The notes beneath the pieces are model-generated. The model was not told where the DNA came from and searched no databases. It worked only from the letters and a program-made list of their open reading frames with translations. Made by a program: the position numbers and the translations under genes. A stretch of 54,979 nucleotides of DNA from Verrucomicrobiales bacterium (GTDB lineage Bacteria > Verrucomicrobiota > Verrucomicrobiia > Verrucomicrobiales > DEV007), in assembly GCA_013213905.1 (NCBI GenBank), contig JABSSQ010000001.1:1-54979 (forward strand), read 5' to 3'. Of this stretch, positions 34,828 to 42,610 are shown piece by piece (within the stretch, counting starts at the first letter, position 1; each line of letters opens with the position of its first letter).

Positions 34828-35622
34828 ATGAAGAAGAACTCCCACTATGAATCCAGGGTGCTGTCATGCCTGAGGAATGGAAAGCCTGCTATTGGCAGTT
34901 GGATCAATACGTCCAGCCCCATTGTAGGTGAATTGATGGCCGGATGCGGCTTCGACTTTCTAACCGTCGATGTCGAGCATTCGCCTGCTGGAGTCGGAGA
35001 GACCCAGTCGATTTTTCAAGCGGTTCGAAGCGGAAACCCTGATTGCGATTGTCTGGTTCGTCTTCATGGAGTGGACTATTCCCATGTGAAGCGCTTTCTG
35101 GATTCCGGAGCTAACGGGGTCATTGCTCCGCTGGTGGAAACCCGGGAAGATGTCGAGACTCTGGTAGCTGCGACCAAGTATCCGCCGGTGGGCCGAAGAG
35201 GAGTAGGTTTCTGTCGTGCCAGCCGCTACGGATTGAACATCATCGACTATGTTGAAAATGTGAATGATCAGATGTTGCTCGCATTGCAGATTGAGTCAGC
35301 GACGGCAGTCGAGAAAATTGATGATCTACTTTCGGTAGATGGCGTCGATGCGGTATTTCTCGGACCTTATGACCTCAGCGCATCGCTCGGAGTGACGGCA
35401 CAGTTTGATCACCCCGCTTATATCGAAGCAAGAGACAAGGTTCTTGAAGCCTGCAAAAAACACGGGATCGCCGCAGGTATCCACGTGGTCCAGCCTGACC
35501 CGGCTGAACTGCTCGAGCGAGAGAAGGAAGGATACCAGTTGCTGGCTTACAGTCTTGATATCACGATGCTGACTAAGGCTTGTTCGGAAGGACTTGAGAC
35601 AATCCGGGCAGGAATCTCCTGA
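34828..35622 (+). CDS. HpcH/HpaI-type class II pyruvate aldolase
   Basis: A 264-residue TIM-barrel metal-dependent aldolase that reversibly adds pyruvate to an aldehyde, making or splitting a 2-keto-3-deoxy or 4-hydroxy-2-oxo acid. The catalytic set known from HpaI is present: DVEH with His51, VRLHG with Arg79, QIES with metal ligand Glu156, and GPYDLS with metal ligand Asp182. Its two close neighbours are a NanQ-type anomerase and a CMP-sugar synthetase. In this context it may build an ulosonic acid rather than degrade an aromatic. The start is ATG; a 19-bp gap follows. Confidence 0.87.
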   Translation: MKKNSHYESRVLSCLRNGKPAIGSWINTSSPIVGELMAGCGFDFLTVDVEHSPAGVGETQSIFQAVRSGNPDCDCLVRLHGVDYSHVKRFLDSGANGVIAPLVETREDVETLVAATKYPPVGRRGVGFCRASRYGLNIIDYVENVNDQMLLALQIESATAVEKIDDLLSVDGVDAVFLGPYDLSASLGVTAQFDHPAYIEARDKVLEACKKHGIAAGIHVVQPDPAELLEREKEGYQLLAYSLDITMLTKACSEGLETIRAGIS

Positions 35623-35641
35623 GCCAAAATTCGTATTTTTT

Positions 35642-36115
35642 ATGATCGTCAGCAAAGAAAACGGAGTAGATCGGAAAGCGCTGATTCAGGCCTTTCCCTG
35701 GATCGGTAAGTGTCTCGAATGGGCGGCTTCGGCCCCCGCGTGGTCTGAAGAGAATGAAGCGGTCACAGAGGGGATCTATGTGAAGAAAGTCGCTTATGAG
35801 ACACATGATCCCTCAGAGTGTCGCTTCGAGAACCACCGTAAGGAACTGGATTTGCAACTGATCATCGAGGGAGGAGAGGTAATTGAGTTGCTGGCTCCAG
35901 CTCAGGTTGAAAAGGATGAAGGGTATCAAGTTGATGGAGATGTTGAGTTCTATCATTCATCCGATGCGGTTGCGACACGCCTGCCTCTCAAGGCTGGAGA
36001 CTTTGCGGTATTCTTTCCGGATGATGTTCATTGTTGCGGGTGGACGCGGGAAGGTGTAGCGACGGTTCGCAAGTACGTGTTCAAAATTGACCGTGAGCAC
36101 TGGAACTTGGTCTGA
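35642..36115 (+). CDS. nanQ: YhcH/NanQ-like sialic acid anomerase
   Basis: A 157-residue cupin-like protein of the YhcH/YjgK/YiaL/EbgC family. E. coli YhcH (NanQ) speeds the interconversion of sialic acid anomers. Visible family features are CRFENHRKELDLQLIIEGGE (His65, Glu77 region), DVEFYHS (100-106), LKAGDFAVFFPDDVH (116-130, His130) and RKYVFKI. The length fits the family. The ATG at 35642 is preferred to an overlapping TTG at 35594. Sitting between a pyruvate aldolase and a CMP-sugar synthetase, it could supply the beta-anomer that CMP-sialate synthetases use. The precise substrate is inference. Confidence 0.85.
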   Translation: MIVSKENGVDRKALIQAFPWIGKCLEWAASAPAWSEENEAVTEGIYVKKVAYETHDPSECRFENHRKELDLQLIIEGGEVIELLAPAQVEKDEGYQVDGDVEFYHSSDAVATRLPLKAGDFAVFFPDDVHCCGWTREGVATVRKYVFKIDREHWNLV

Positions 36116-36133
36116 AACGAAGAATTAGTTCAC

Positions 36134-36140
36134 GGGAGGA
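36134..36140 (+). promoter_or_regulatory. Shine-Dalgarno of the third cytidylyltransferase
   Basis: GGGAGGA lies 8 nt before the ATG at 36149, in the 33-bp gap after the anomerase gene. It supports that start. Confidence 0.7.
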
Positions 36141-36148
36141 AGAATAAG

Positions 36149-36847
36149 ATGTCGATTGTCGCCCTTTTGCCAATGAAGGCCCACAGTTCCCGAGTGCCCG
36201 GGAAGAACTTCAGAATGTTCGCGGGGAAACCACTGTTCCGGTGGATTCTGGATACGCTTCTGGAGTTGAATGAAATTGATCGGGTAGTGATCAATACGGA
36301 TGCGAGAAGTAATCTTGAGGAAGCAGGGTTAAAGGAAGAGGGGAAAGTGTTGATTCGTGATCGTCCCGAAATCCTTTGTGGGGACGAAGTAAGCATGAAT
36401 CTGATCATTGGTGACGACCTTGAAAACGTTCCGGCTGAAACCTACTTGATGACGCATACAACAAATCCACTTATAAGCGCGGCCACTATTCGGAGAGCGA
36501 TAAGCACTTATGAAAAGGGAGTGAAGGCGGGAAAAGACAGCTTGTTTTCGGCGAACAAGCTGCAGACTCGATTTTATCGTGAAGATTGCAGCCCTGTGAA
36601 TCATGACCCTGAAGACTTGATCCCGACGCAAGATCTCGAACCTTGGTATGAAGAAAATTCCTGCCTTTACATATTTAATAGCGAGAGTTTTACGCGGACG
36701 AATGCACGTATTGGCGAGCGACCGGCGCTTTTTGAAACTCCCCGTCTGGAATCCGCTGATATCGATAACAAGGTTGAGTGGCATCAGGCTGAAATTATGG
36801 CATTAAGCCGACTTGTTTTCGAAAGTCACTCCAGTTTTGACGAGTAA
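36149..36847 (+). CDS. Acylneuraminate-type cytidylyltransferase (third CMP-sugar synthetase)
   Basis: A 232-residue NeuA-family protein. The nucleotide loop is a variant, VALLPMKAHSSRVPGKNFR (4-22), in place of the usual IPARxGSKxxPxKN; it keeps the Arg, Pro-Gly-Lys-Asn end. It then has THTTNPLISAATI (acceptor side) and ENSCLYIFN. The last residues contain ADIDNKVEW, matching the metal-binding Asp region. It closes the three-gene aldolase module and is followed by a 95-bp gap. A glycero- or other keto-acid sugar is a likely substrate; the variant loop marks a subgroup distinct from the pseF and 26121 proteins. Confidence 0.85.
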   Translation: MSIVALLPMKAHSSRVPGKNFRMFAGKPLFRWILDTLLELNEIDRVVINTDARSNLEEAGLKEEGKVLIRDRPEILCGDEVSMNLIIGDDLENVPAETYLMTHTTNPLISAATIRRAISTYEKGVKAGKDSLFSANKLQTRFYREDCSPVNHDPEDLIPTQDLEPWYEENSCLYIFNSESFTRTNARIGERPALFETPRLESADIDNKVEWHQAEIMALSRLVFESHSSFDE

Positions 36848-36942
36848 GAAATATGAATTTATCGGCTAACTGCTGTTTCTGTGGGTTGAGGTGAGATGAC
36901 AAGGTAATAGCGCATGTTGGCCATGACGAAATTTGGTGAATT

Positions 36943-37839
36943 ATGATTTCTCCACAAAACTGTAAGGATACGATTTGCCGTAAATCCGCGCGTATGATTC
37001 GTCGCTCGGCAAAGCGTCGTGAGGTCGCGAAAAGGGCCAAAGCTATTCGATCTGGCCGGAGCGAGATGCCGGTGCTGGTCTATCAAATGGGAAAAGTTGG
37101 GTCATCAACAATTTCGTTCTCGATGAGAACTGCGGGGATTGAGTGTGAGCATGTCCACCGTGTTCTTCCGGAGACAATCAAGGCTGTGCGAAAACAACAT
37201 TTGCAGAGAGGAGTCGAACCGAAAGACGAGCGGGTTGGCCTCGCAATTGGGAGAAGACTCCGTGAAAGTAATGAGCCGGTTAGGATCATCACTATGGTGC
37301 GAGAGCCCATTAGCCGGAATATTTCTGCCTATTTTCAGAACCTTAGTGAATTTTTCGTTGGTGAGGAACTGAATTCGATTCGTGTCGATGGAGCAATCGA
37401 AACATTTCTTGAAGAATATCCTCACCAGACTCCGGTCAAATGGTTTGATGACGAGTTTGAGACGGCGACGGGGCTGAGTGTCTATCGAGGCGGTTTTGAT
37501 TTTGAGAAGGGCTACGAAATTTTCACTGAGGGAAAATATTCCGTGCTCTGCCTGCGTGTTGAAGAGCCGGATGAGACGAAACAGATTGCTCTTGAAGAGT
37601 TTCTTGGTCGCAAAGATATCATTTTAACATCCGCGAACGTCGCTAACCAGAAAGCGTACGCAGATCTCTATCGCGAGTTCAAGAATCAGGTGGTCCTTCC
37701 CGAGGAGTATATCGACAACCTGCTTCAATCGAAATATGCGACTTACTTCTACTCGGGCAAGGAACTTGAGAGAATCCGTGAAGGGTGGTCGAAAAACCGG
37801 CGCCAGCCGGTGATGGAGTACATCGCTCGCTGTGAGTGA
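36943..37839 (+). CDS. Sulfotransferase-like putative capsular polysaccharide synthesis protein
   Basis: A 298-residue protein with two sulfotransferase hallmarks: the 5'-phosphosulfate loop VYQMGKVGSSTI (46-57) and the 3'-phosphate motif VREPISRNISAYFQN (119-133). This fits the family often annotated as putative capsular polysaccharide synthesis protein. It probably transfers sulfate from PAPS to the glycan; the sulfate-activation genes are not in the window. The N-terminal 40 residues are strongly basic. The start is ATG. Retention of both motifs suggests it is active, but the acceptor is unknown. Confidence 0.75.
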   Translation: MISPQNCKDTICRKSARMIRRSAKRREVAKRAKAIRSGRSEMPVLVYQMGKVGSSTISFSMRTAGIECEHVHRVLPETIKAVRKQHLQRGVEPKDERVGLAIGRRLRESNEPVRIITMVREPISRNISAYFQNLSEFFVGEELNSIRVDGAIETFLEEYPHQTPVKWFDDEFETATGLSVYRGGFDFEKGYEIFTEGKYSVLCLRVEEPDETKQIALEEFLGRKDIILTSANVANQKAYADLYREFKNQVVLPEEYIDNLLQSKYATYFYSGKELERIREGWSKNRRQPVMEYIARCE

Positions 37840-37895
37840 TGAGCCCGGCCATTGCTTGCCGTTTGATATTGATATTTTGAGCTGCGGGCAATTCC

Positions 37896-37901
37896 TATAA
37901 T
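37896..37901 (+). promoter_or_regulatory. Candidate -10 element for the DUF115/GT42-like gene
   Basis: A perfect TATAAT sits 6 nt before the ATG at 37908. No good -35 is present at 16-18 bp upstream. Transcription would start at about the ATG, giving a leaderless message like the one proposed for the pseudopilin gene. Confidence 0.35.
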
Positions 37902-37907
37902 TCCAGA

Positions 37908-38744
37908 ATGAGTGTTTTCGATGAGCTCCGAGATTCGCCTGAAGGCAGAGCACTGCGTGACTTGGTCAGAGCCATTGCCGTGCGAGTGACGGGAAAATCC
38001 AGCGTATCGCTTCGGTCGGGGCTGGGGAAAGTCTCGCCGCTGGGTAAGTTTGATGATGCTCACAAGGATGAGGATTGTTTCCTTATTGGGAATGGGCCTT
38101 CGCTCAATCAGACAGATCTTTCCCAGTTGAGAGGGAAGCACGTCTTTGGGTTGAATAAAATTTACCTGATGTTTGAGAAGTGCCCTATAGATCTCAGCTA
38201 TCTCGTGGCGGTAAATCCATATGTGATTGAGCAATCTGTTTCCACCTACCGTGAAATGGATGTGCCTGTTTTTATGCCGAAAACCCGTGCAATCAGTGCT
38301 GGATTGACCGGTAAAAACCATTTTGGTATTCGAATTGAAGGTGGGTTTAGTTTCGGCGAGCACATGACATCGACATTCGCTGAGGGGGCTACGGTAACCT
38401 TCACCGCTATGCAACTCGCGTTTGCGATGGGCTTCAAGCGAGTGTTCTTAATTGGGGTGGATCATTCGTTTAAGCAGGAAGGTAAACCTAACGAAGCGCA
38501 AAAAATGACCGGGGATGATCCAAATCACTTTCACCCCGACTATTTCAAGGGCGTTCAATGGCAGTTGGCTGACATTGAAGGGTCGGAGATAGCCTACCAA
38601 ATTGCCCGCTATGTTTATCACCGAGAGGGGCGGCAAATTATTGATGCAACCGTAGGAGGGAAGTTGGATCTCTTTCCCAAGGTCGATTACAGTGAGGCGG
38701 TGGCCATGTGCGAAGACCGGAAGCGTGATCCGGTTCGACCGTGA
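37908..38744 (+). CDS. DUF115/GT42-like protein, candidate nonulosonate transferase
   Basis: A 278-residue protein. CFLIGNGPSLNQTDLSQL (57-74) resembles the N-terminal nucleotide-binding loop shared by DUF115 proteins and the Campylobacter CstI/CstII sialyltransferases (GT42). FTAMQLAFAMGFKRVFLIGVDHSF (about 175-198) and the His-rich DPNHFHPDYF (214-223) match the later GT42/DUF115 motifs; a His in this region is the catalytic base in CstII. With three CMP-nonulosonate synthetases nearby, transfer of such a sugar is a reasonable role. Assignment rests on motifs only; a non-transferase DUF115 role is possible. Confidence 0.68.
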   Translation: MSVFDELRDSPEGRALRDLVRAIAVRVTGKSSVSLRSGLGKVSPLGKFDDAHKDEDCFLIGNGPSLNQTDLSQLRGKHVFGLNKIYLMFEKCPIDLSYLVAVNPYVIEQSVSTYREMDVPVFMPKTRAISAGLTGKNHFGIRIEGGFSFGEHMTSTFAEGATVTFTAMQLAFAMGFKRVFLIGVDHSFKQEGKPNEAQKMTGDDPNHFHPDYFKGVQWQLADIEGSEIAYQIARYVYHREGRQIIDATVGGKLDLFPKVDYSEAVAMCEDRKRDPVRP

Positions 38745-38753
38745 TTGAATTAA

Positions 38754-38767
38754 CCCGGTAAGCCGGG
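38754..38767 (+). terminator. Post-stop hairpin, no U-tract
   Basis: CCCGG and CCGGG flank TAAG, 9 nt after the stop codon of the DUF115/GT42-like gene, in a 41-bp gap. It is short, with no T-run. Confidence 0.3.
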
Positions 38768-38785
38768 GCCTCGTCAGATTAATTC

Positions 38786-39799
38786 ATGAGTCGCGATTGT
38801 GATTCGAATATCTCGGAGAGTAGCAGCGGGAGACGGGTGTGCCTGGTGGCTCTCCCAAAACCCTTCATTGGAGAAACTGCCGATCTTCAGGAAACGGCCT
38901 TAAAGTCGTGGCAGGAAATTGATGGATTGGATATCCTCCTGGTTGGTAATGAGTCGGACCTTGCCACCATTCCGGAGGGATATGATGTAAAGACCCGGTT
39001 TATTTCTCCAGTTGAGGATCATCGTCGCGACAGTGTCTTGCCCTACTTTTCTCAAGTGCTGGATACGGTCCCTGCCGAGTCCGACTATGATACCATCGTC
39101 TACCTCAATGCAGATATTGTGTTGCCTCGAGATTTCGTGGATCGGCTCCAACTTTCGGAAGTACATCGCGAATGCGGCCGGGGCTTCCTGATTACCGGAC
39201 GAAGGATTGAAATGCAGGAGGGTGTGTCCTTTGCTCGAGGTAGTGATTTTTATCCGTTTCTCTCGGAGAATATGAATAGTTGGAATGTTGGTCGTTTCGA
39301 TCACATGGACTATTTTGTGTTTAAACGTGGTATTTTCAGCGAATTGCCACCTTTGATCGTGGGCCGCGGAGCCTATGATAACGCGTTGGTCGCCTATTGC
39401 CTCCGAGGGAGGGTTCCCGTGATTGATGCCTCAGAAGGTCTTCCAGTGATCCATCCATTCCACGGGCATGGTCACCAGAAAGGTGGCAAAAAGGAGGTCT
39501 ATGATGGAAATGATGCGATGTTGAATCGTAAGCGCCACGATATCATTCACAGCCCACCGACTTTGTTCGAAGCAGGCCTGATTCTAGGGGAGAAGGGGCT
39601 TCGACGAAATCGCTGGCGGGGAGGAATCCTGCGCCGGTGGGAAGCGGCTCTTCGCTATGTTTACAAGTTAAAGCTGCTGAGCTACGCGTTGCGAGTGCCT
39701 GCAAGATTGCTTGATCTGGAGATGTCGGCCGAAGAAAAGGAACAACGCCGTATCACCGGGAAATATTATGAAATGCTGCAGCGCATTTCAGCTGGTTGA
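38786..39799 (+). CDS. Putative GT-A glycosyltransferase-like protein
   Basis: A 337-residue protein with features of a GT-A enzyme: a beta-strand-rich N-terminal region with a DTIVYLNADIVLP segment (around 109-121, the position of a DXD metal site), a middle FDHMDYFVFKRG, and VGRGAYDNALVAYC as a possible acceptor helix. The C-terminal 60 residues are basic and amphipathic. No named family was recognised. It is immediately followed by the HlpA-like gene with no gap between stop and start. The start is ATG. Confidence 0.6.
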   Translation: MSRDCDSNISESSSGRRVCLVALPKPFIGETADLQETALKSWQEIDGLDILLVGNESDLATIPEGYDVKTRFISPVEDHRRDSVLPYFSQVLDTVPAESDYDTIVYLNADIVLPRDFVDRLQLSEVHRECGRGFLITGRRIEMQEGVSFARGSDFYPFLSENMNSWNVGRFDHMDYFVFKRGIFSELPPLIVGRGAYDNALVAYCLRGRVPVIDASEGLPVIHPFHGHGHQKGGKKEVYDGNDAMLNRKRHDIIHSPPTLFEAGLILGEKGLRRNRWRGGILRRWEAALRYVYKLKLLSYALRVPARLLDLEMSAEEKEQRRITGKYYEMLQRISAG

Positions 39800-40714
39800 A
39801 TGCAAGAAACTCCACCGGTTTTACTTTTACTGTTTAATCGACCTGATCTCGCCGAAAAGGTCTTTGAGCGGGTTCGAGAGGCGCGTCCTGCGCGCCTTTT
39901 TATTTCTGTGGACGGGGCGAGAGCAGATCGAGAGGAGAAAGACCTGGTCGATCAGAACAGGGCATTAGCGAATAAGGTGGATTGGCCTTGTGAAGTCGAA
40001 ACTCGGTTTCATGAAACCAACCAGGGGTGTGGAACAGCGGTGAGCGGTGCCATTACCTGGTTCTTCAGTCATGTAGAGTCAGGAGTTATTCTGGAGGACG
40101 ATTGCCTTCCCGAGGCTTCGTTTTTTCCTTTCTGCGCGGAACTGCTGGATCGCTTCGCGGGTGATGAGTCGGTCATGATGATCAACGGAACTTCATATAT
40201 CCCGACGGAGATTCGTCCTGAAGAGTCCTATTACTTTTCGATGTTTGACCAGGTTTGGGGATGGGCCAGTTGGAGAAGGGCCTGGAATCAATATGATTTT
40301 ACGATGCCGCAATGGCCGAAGCATCCCAATGTCCAGGCTAGCCTTAAGGAGTTAAGTCTGCTCAACCGCCTCGCGAGGAGCCGATTCTTAAATCGTTTGA
40401 AGGCCGGTGAAATTGATACGTGGGACTTCCAGTGGGAAATTGCAATCTGGGCAAATCTCGGGAAGGTGATAACGCCGCGAATGAATTTGATTTCAAATCT
40501 TGGGTTTGATGGTCGGGCGACTCATACCTCCAAGGGTGATGATGGGCGGGCAGAGAGGGAGACAGGAGAGGTGACGTTTCCGCTAAAGCATCCGGATAAC
40601 GTCGAGGTTGATCAGAAACTCGACCGATGGTTGCAAGCCAACTACATGGTTTCCCCGGCGGTGGTAATGCAGGCAGCCTGGCGCCGAATCCGAAGAGTTC
40701 TGGGAGGAAAGTGA
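39800..40714 (+). CDS. HlpA-like GT-A glycosyltransferase
   Basis: A 304-residue protein of a family sometimes labelled hemolytic protein HlpA-like, with a GT-A nucleotide-sugar transferase fold. VLLLLFNRPDLAEKVFERV begins the first strand, ISVDGARADREEKD follows, and GVILEDDCLP is the metal site. SYYFSMFDQVWGWASWRRAW is the diagnostic motif of the family. The start ATG abuts the preceding stop; its own stop TGA shares one base with the next ATG. Linkage and donor are unknown. Confidence 0.75.
   Translation: MQETPPVLLLLFNRPDLAEKVFERVREARPARLFISVDGARADREEKDLVDQNRALANKVDWPCEVETRFHETNQGCGTAVSGAITWFFSHVESGVILEDDCLPEASFFPFCAELLDRFAGDESVMMINGTSYIPTEIRPEESYYFSMFDQVWGWASWRRAWNQYDFTMPQWPKHPNVQASLKELSLLNRLARSRFLNRLKAGEIDTWDFQWEIAIWANLGKVITPRMNLISNLGFDGRATHTSKGDDGRAERETGEVTFPLKHPDNVEVDQKLDRWLQANYMVSPAVVMQAAWRRIRRVLGGK
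40702..40707 (+). promoter_or_regulatory. Shine-Dalgarno of the GT4 gene
   Basis: GGGAGG lies 6 nt before the ATG at 40714 and fixes that start over the in-frame upstream Met at 40627. It is inside the coding sequence of the preceding gene. Confidence 0.75.
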
Positions 40715-41814
40715 TGAAGTGCGTTGGGATTAATGCTCTCTGTATTGTGCCCGGAAGAAATCGAGGGGTTCAGACCTACCTGGAAGAGTTGATTCGTGAA
40801 CTGGTGAAATCTGGAAAGTTTCGTCTCAAGGTATTTGTTAGTCAGGTGAATCGTGATCACTTTGCTGCCATCGAGGGAATCGAGTTAGTGGAATGTCCGG
40901 TGGAAGGTAACAACCGTGCGACCCGCGTGCTGTATGAACAATTACGCTTTCAGTCTTTGGCAAAGAAAGAGGGGTGTGATCTGCTTTTTTTTCCGGGGTA
41001 TCTTGGCCCTTTGAGGAAGACGATGCCATTTGTCCTGACCGTGCATGACATGCAGTTTCGTGACATACCGGAGGGCTTCAGCCCGCTGTTTAGGGGGATC
41101 TACGATTTGATCGTTCCCGGAGCGTTGAGGAACGCTGATCGGGTGTTGACCGTTTCAGAGTTTTCCAAGACAAGGGTTTGTCATCACGTCGATATCCCTC
41201 CCGACAAGGTTCTGGTGTCCCACCTCAGCGGAAGAGATTCCGCTGCTGCTGACGAGGTCTTAGAGCTGTCTTCCGGGGACCGTGAGATTCTGGACACGGT
41301 TGAAAATGATGACAGGCCCTATCTCATATCAGTATCGAGCTCGTTTCTGCACAAGAATATAGATGGACTCGCCGATGCCTTCAAACGCCTGAATACTGAA
41401 GGTAAGTATCGACTGCTGCTTGTTGGTGTCGAGAGGGACGATGATGATGATTCAATTATATCCACGGGCTATGTGTCTACGGAACTGCGAGATGCCCTCT
41501 ATCGCGGAGCTGTCGGGTATGTCTTCGCCTCGCGTTATGAGGGCTTTGGTCTTCCTTTGCTAGAAGCAATGGCAATGGGAGTTCCGGTAGTCTCTTCCAA
41601 CGCCGGATCACTTCCCGAAGTTGGCGGCGATGCTTGCCTTTATTTTGATCCTGATCAACCAGAAGAGATGATCGAAGCCATGCGGTATCTGCTTCTTGAT
41701 AAAGATCTCAGGAAGCAACTGCGAGAGGCGGGTAAAGAGCGAGTGAAGAAATTCAGCTGGGCCAGTACCGCCGCGACTACTGAGAGAGCTTTTACAGAAG
41801 CACTCAGGCTTTAG
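40714..41814 (+). CDS. Family 4 glycosyltransferase
   Basis: A 366-residue GT-B glycosyltransferase. RGVQTYLEELIREL at the N-terminus is the glycine-rich acceptor side; FVLTVHDMQF and RVLTVSEFSKTRV are typical GT4 blocks. The donor-binding EGFGLPLLEAMAMGVPVVSS carries the conserved E-x7-E, followed by GSLPEVGGDACLYFDP. It is probably a retaining enzyme that adds a mannosyl-type sugar. ATG at 40714 (GTG at 40711 is also possible); it overlaps the preceding stop by 1 nt. Confidence 0.9.
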   Translation: MKCVGINALCIVPGRNRGVQTYLEELIRELVKSGKFRLKVFVSQVNRDHFAAIEGIELVECPVEGNNRATRVLYEQLRFQSLAKKEGCDLLFFPGYLGPLRKTMPFVLTVHDMQFRDIPEGFSPLFRGIYDLIVPGALRNADRVLTVSEFSKTRVCHHVDIPPDKVLVSHLSGRDSAAADEVLELSSGDREILDTVENDDRPYLISVSSSFLHKNIDGLADAFKRLNTEGKYRLLLVGVERDDDDDSIISTGYVSTELRDALYRGAVGYVFASRYEGFGLPLLEAMAMGVPVVSSNAGSLPEVGGDACLYFDPDQPEEMIEAMRYLLLDKDLRKQLREAGKERVKKFSWASTAATTERAFTEALRL

Positions 41815-41824
41815 GTTGAAGCCG

Positions 41825-42610
41825 ATGGAAACCCCGACCAACAAAACCTTGATCTCTGTCGTTACAGCTACTTTCAACTCAGCCTCAACGATCGCTGACA
41901 CTCTCGAGTCAATCGACGGACAAACCTGCCGGGACTACGAGCATTGGATTATCGATGGTGCGTCCAAGGATGATACACTTAAAGTTGCCTCATCATTTGC
42001 ATCCGATCGAAGGCACGTTCTGTCTGAGCCGGATGATGGAGTTTATGACGGGATGAATCGGGGTATCGCTGCGAGTAGGGGCGATGTGATTGGATTCTTG
42101 AACGCCGATGATTTCTATGAGTCAGATGAGGTGCTCGGGTTAGTTACCCGTGCGTTTGAGGATTCGTCGATCGACGTGGTCTACGGAAATTTGAGATACG
42201 TCGACAGTGCAGATACGGCAAAGGTCATCAGAGACTGGGCCTCGGAACCTTTTCGGGCGGGGATGTTTCGCTTCGGCTGGATGCCTCCTCACCCGACCGT
42301 TTATGCGCGCAGGAAAGTGTTCGAGGAAGTGGGCGTTTTTGATCAGTCTTTTTCCATTTGCGCTGACTGGGAATGGTTGTTTCGGGTTTTTGAATTGGGT
42401 GGATATAAGACCTGCCACATGGACCGCTATTTTGTCAGAATGCGAGTCGGCGGTGTCTCCAACAGCTCCGCATCCAATGTGCTGAGGAGCAATCGGGAGG
42501 CAATGAAGGCCTTTCGAAAACACGGTCAAAGTTTTCCCATTGGTTTTTTTCCGGGAAAAGTGATTCATCGAGGTAAGCAGTTCCTGCAGCGAAAGGCGTC
42601 GGGATCATGA
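41825..42610 (+). CDS. Family 2 glycosyltransferase
   Basis: A 261-residue GT-A enzyme. LISVVTATFNSASTIADTLESI (start) is the GT2 first strand, HWIIDGASKDDTL and VIGFLNADDFYE (metal DXD) follow, and DWEWLFRVFELGG holds the catalytic ED-like base region. The length and motif set match WcaA-type single-domain polysaccharide glycosyltransferases. ATG at 41825 is preferred to TTG at 41816. Its last 4 nt overlap the reductase gene. Confidence 0.9.
   Translation: METPTNKTLISVVTATFNSASTIADTLESIDGQTCRDYEHWIIDGASKDDTLKVASSFASDRRHVLSEPDDGVYDGMNRGIAASRGDVIGFLNADDFYESDEVLGLVTRAFEDSSIDVVYGNLRYVDSADTAKVIRDWASEPFRAGMFRFGWMPPHPTVYARRKVFEEVGVFDQSFSICADWEWLFRVFELGGYKTCHMDRYFVRMRVGGVSNSSASNVLRSNREAMKAFRKHGQSFPIGFFPGKVIHRGKQFLQRKASGS

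Noticed and set aside
40627-40713. Longer N-terminus for the GT4 gene
   Set aside because: The 29 extra residues lie inside the preceding gene and lack similarity, and a good Shine-Dalgarno precedes the ATG at 40714.
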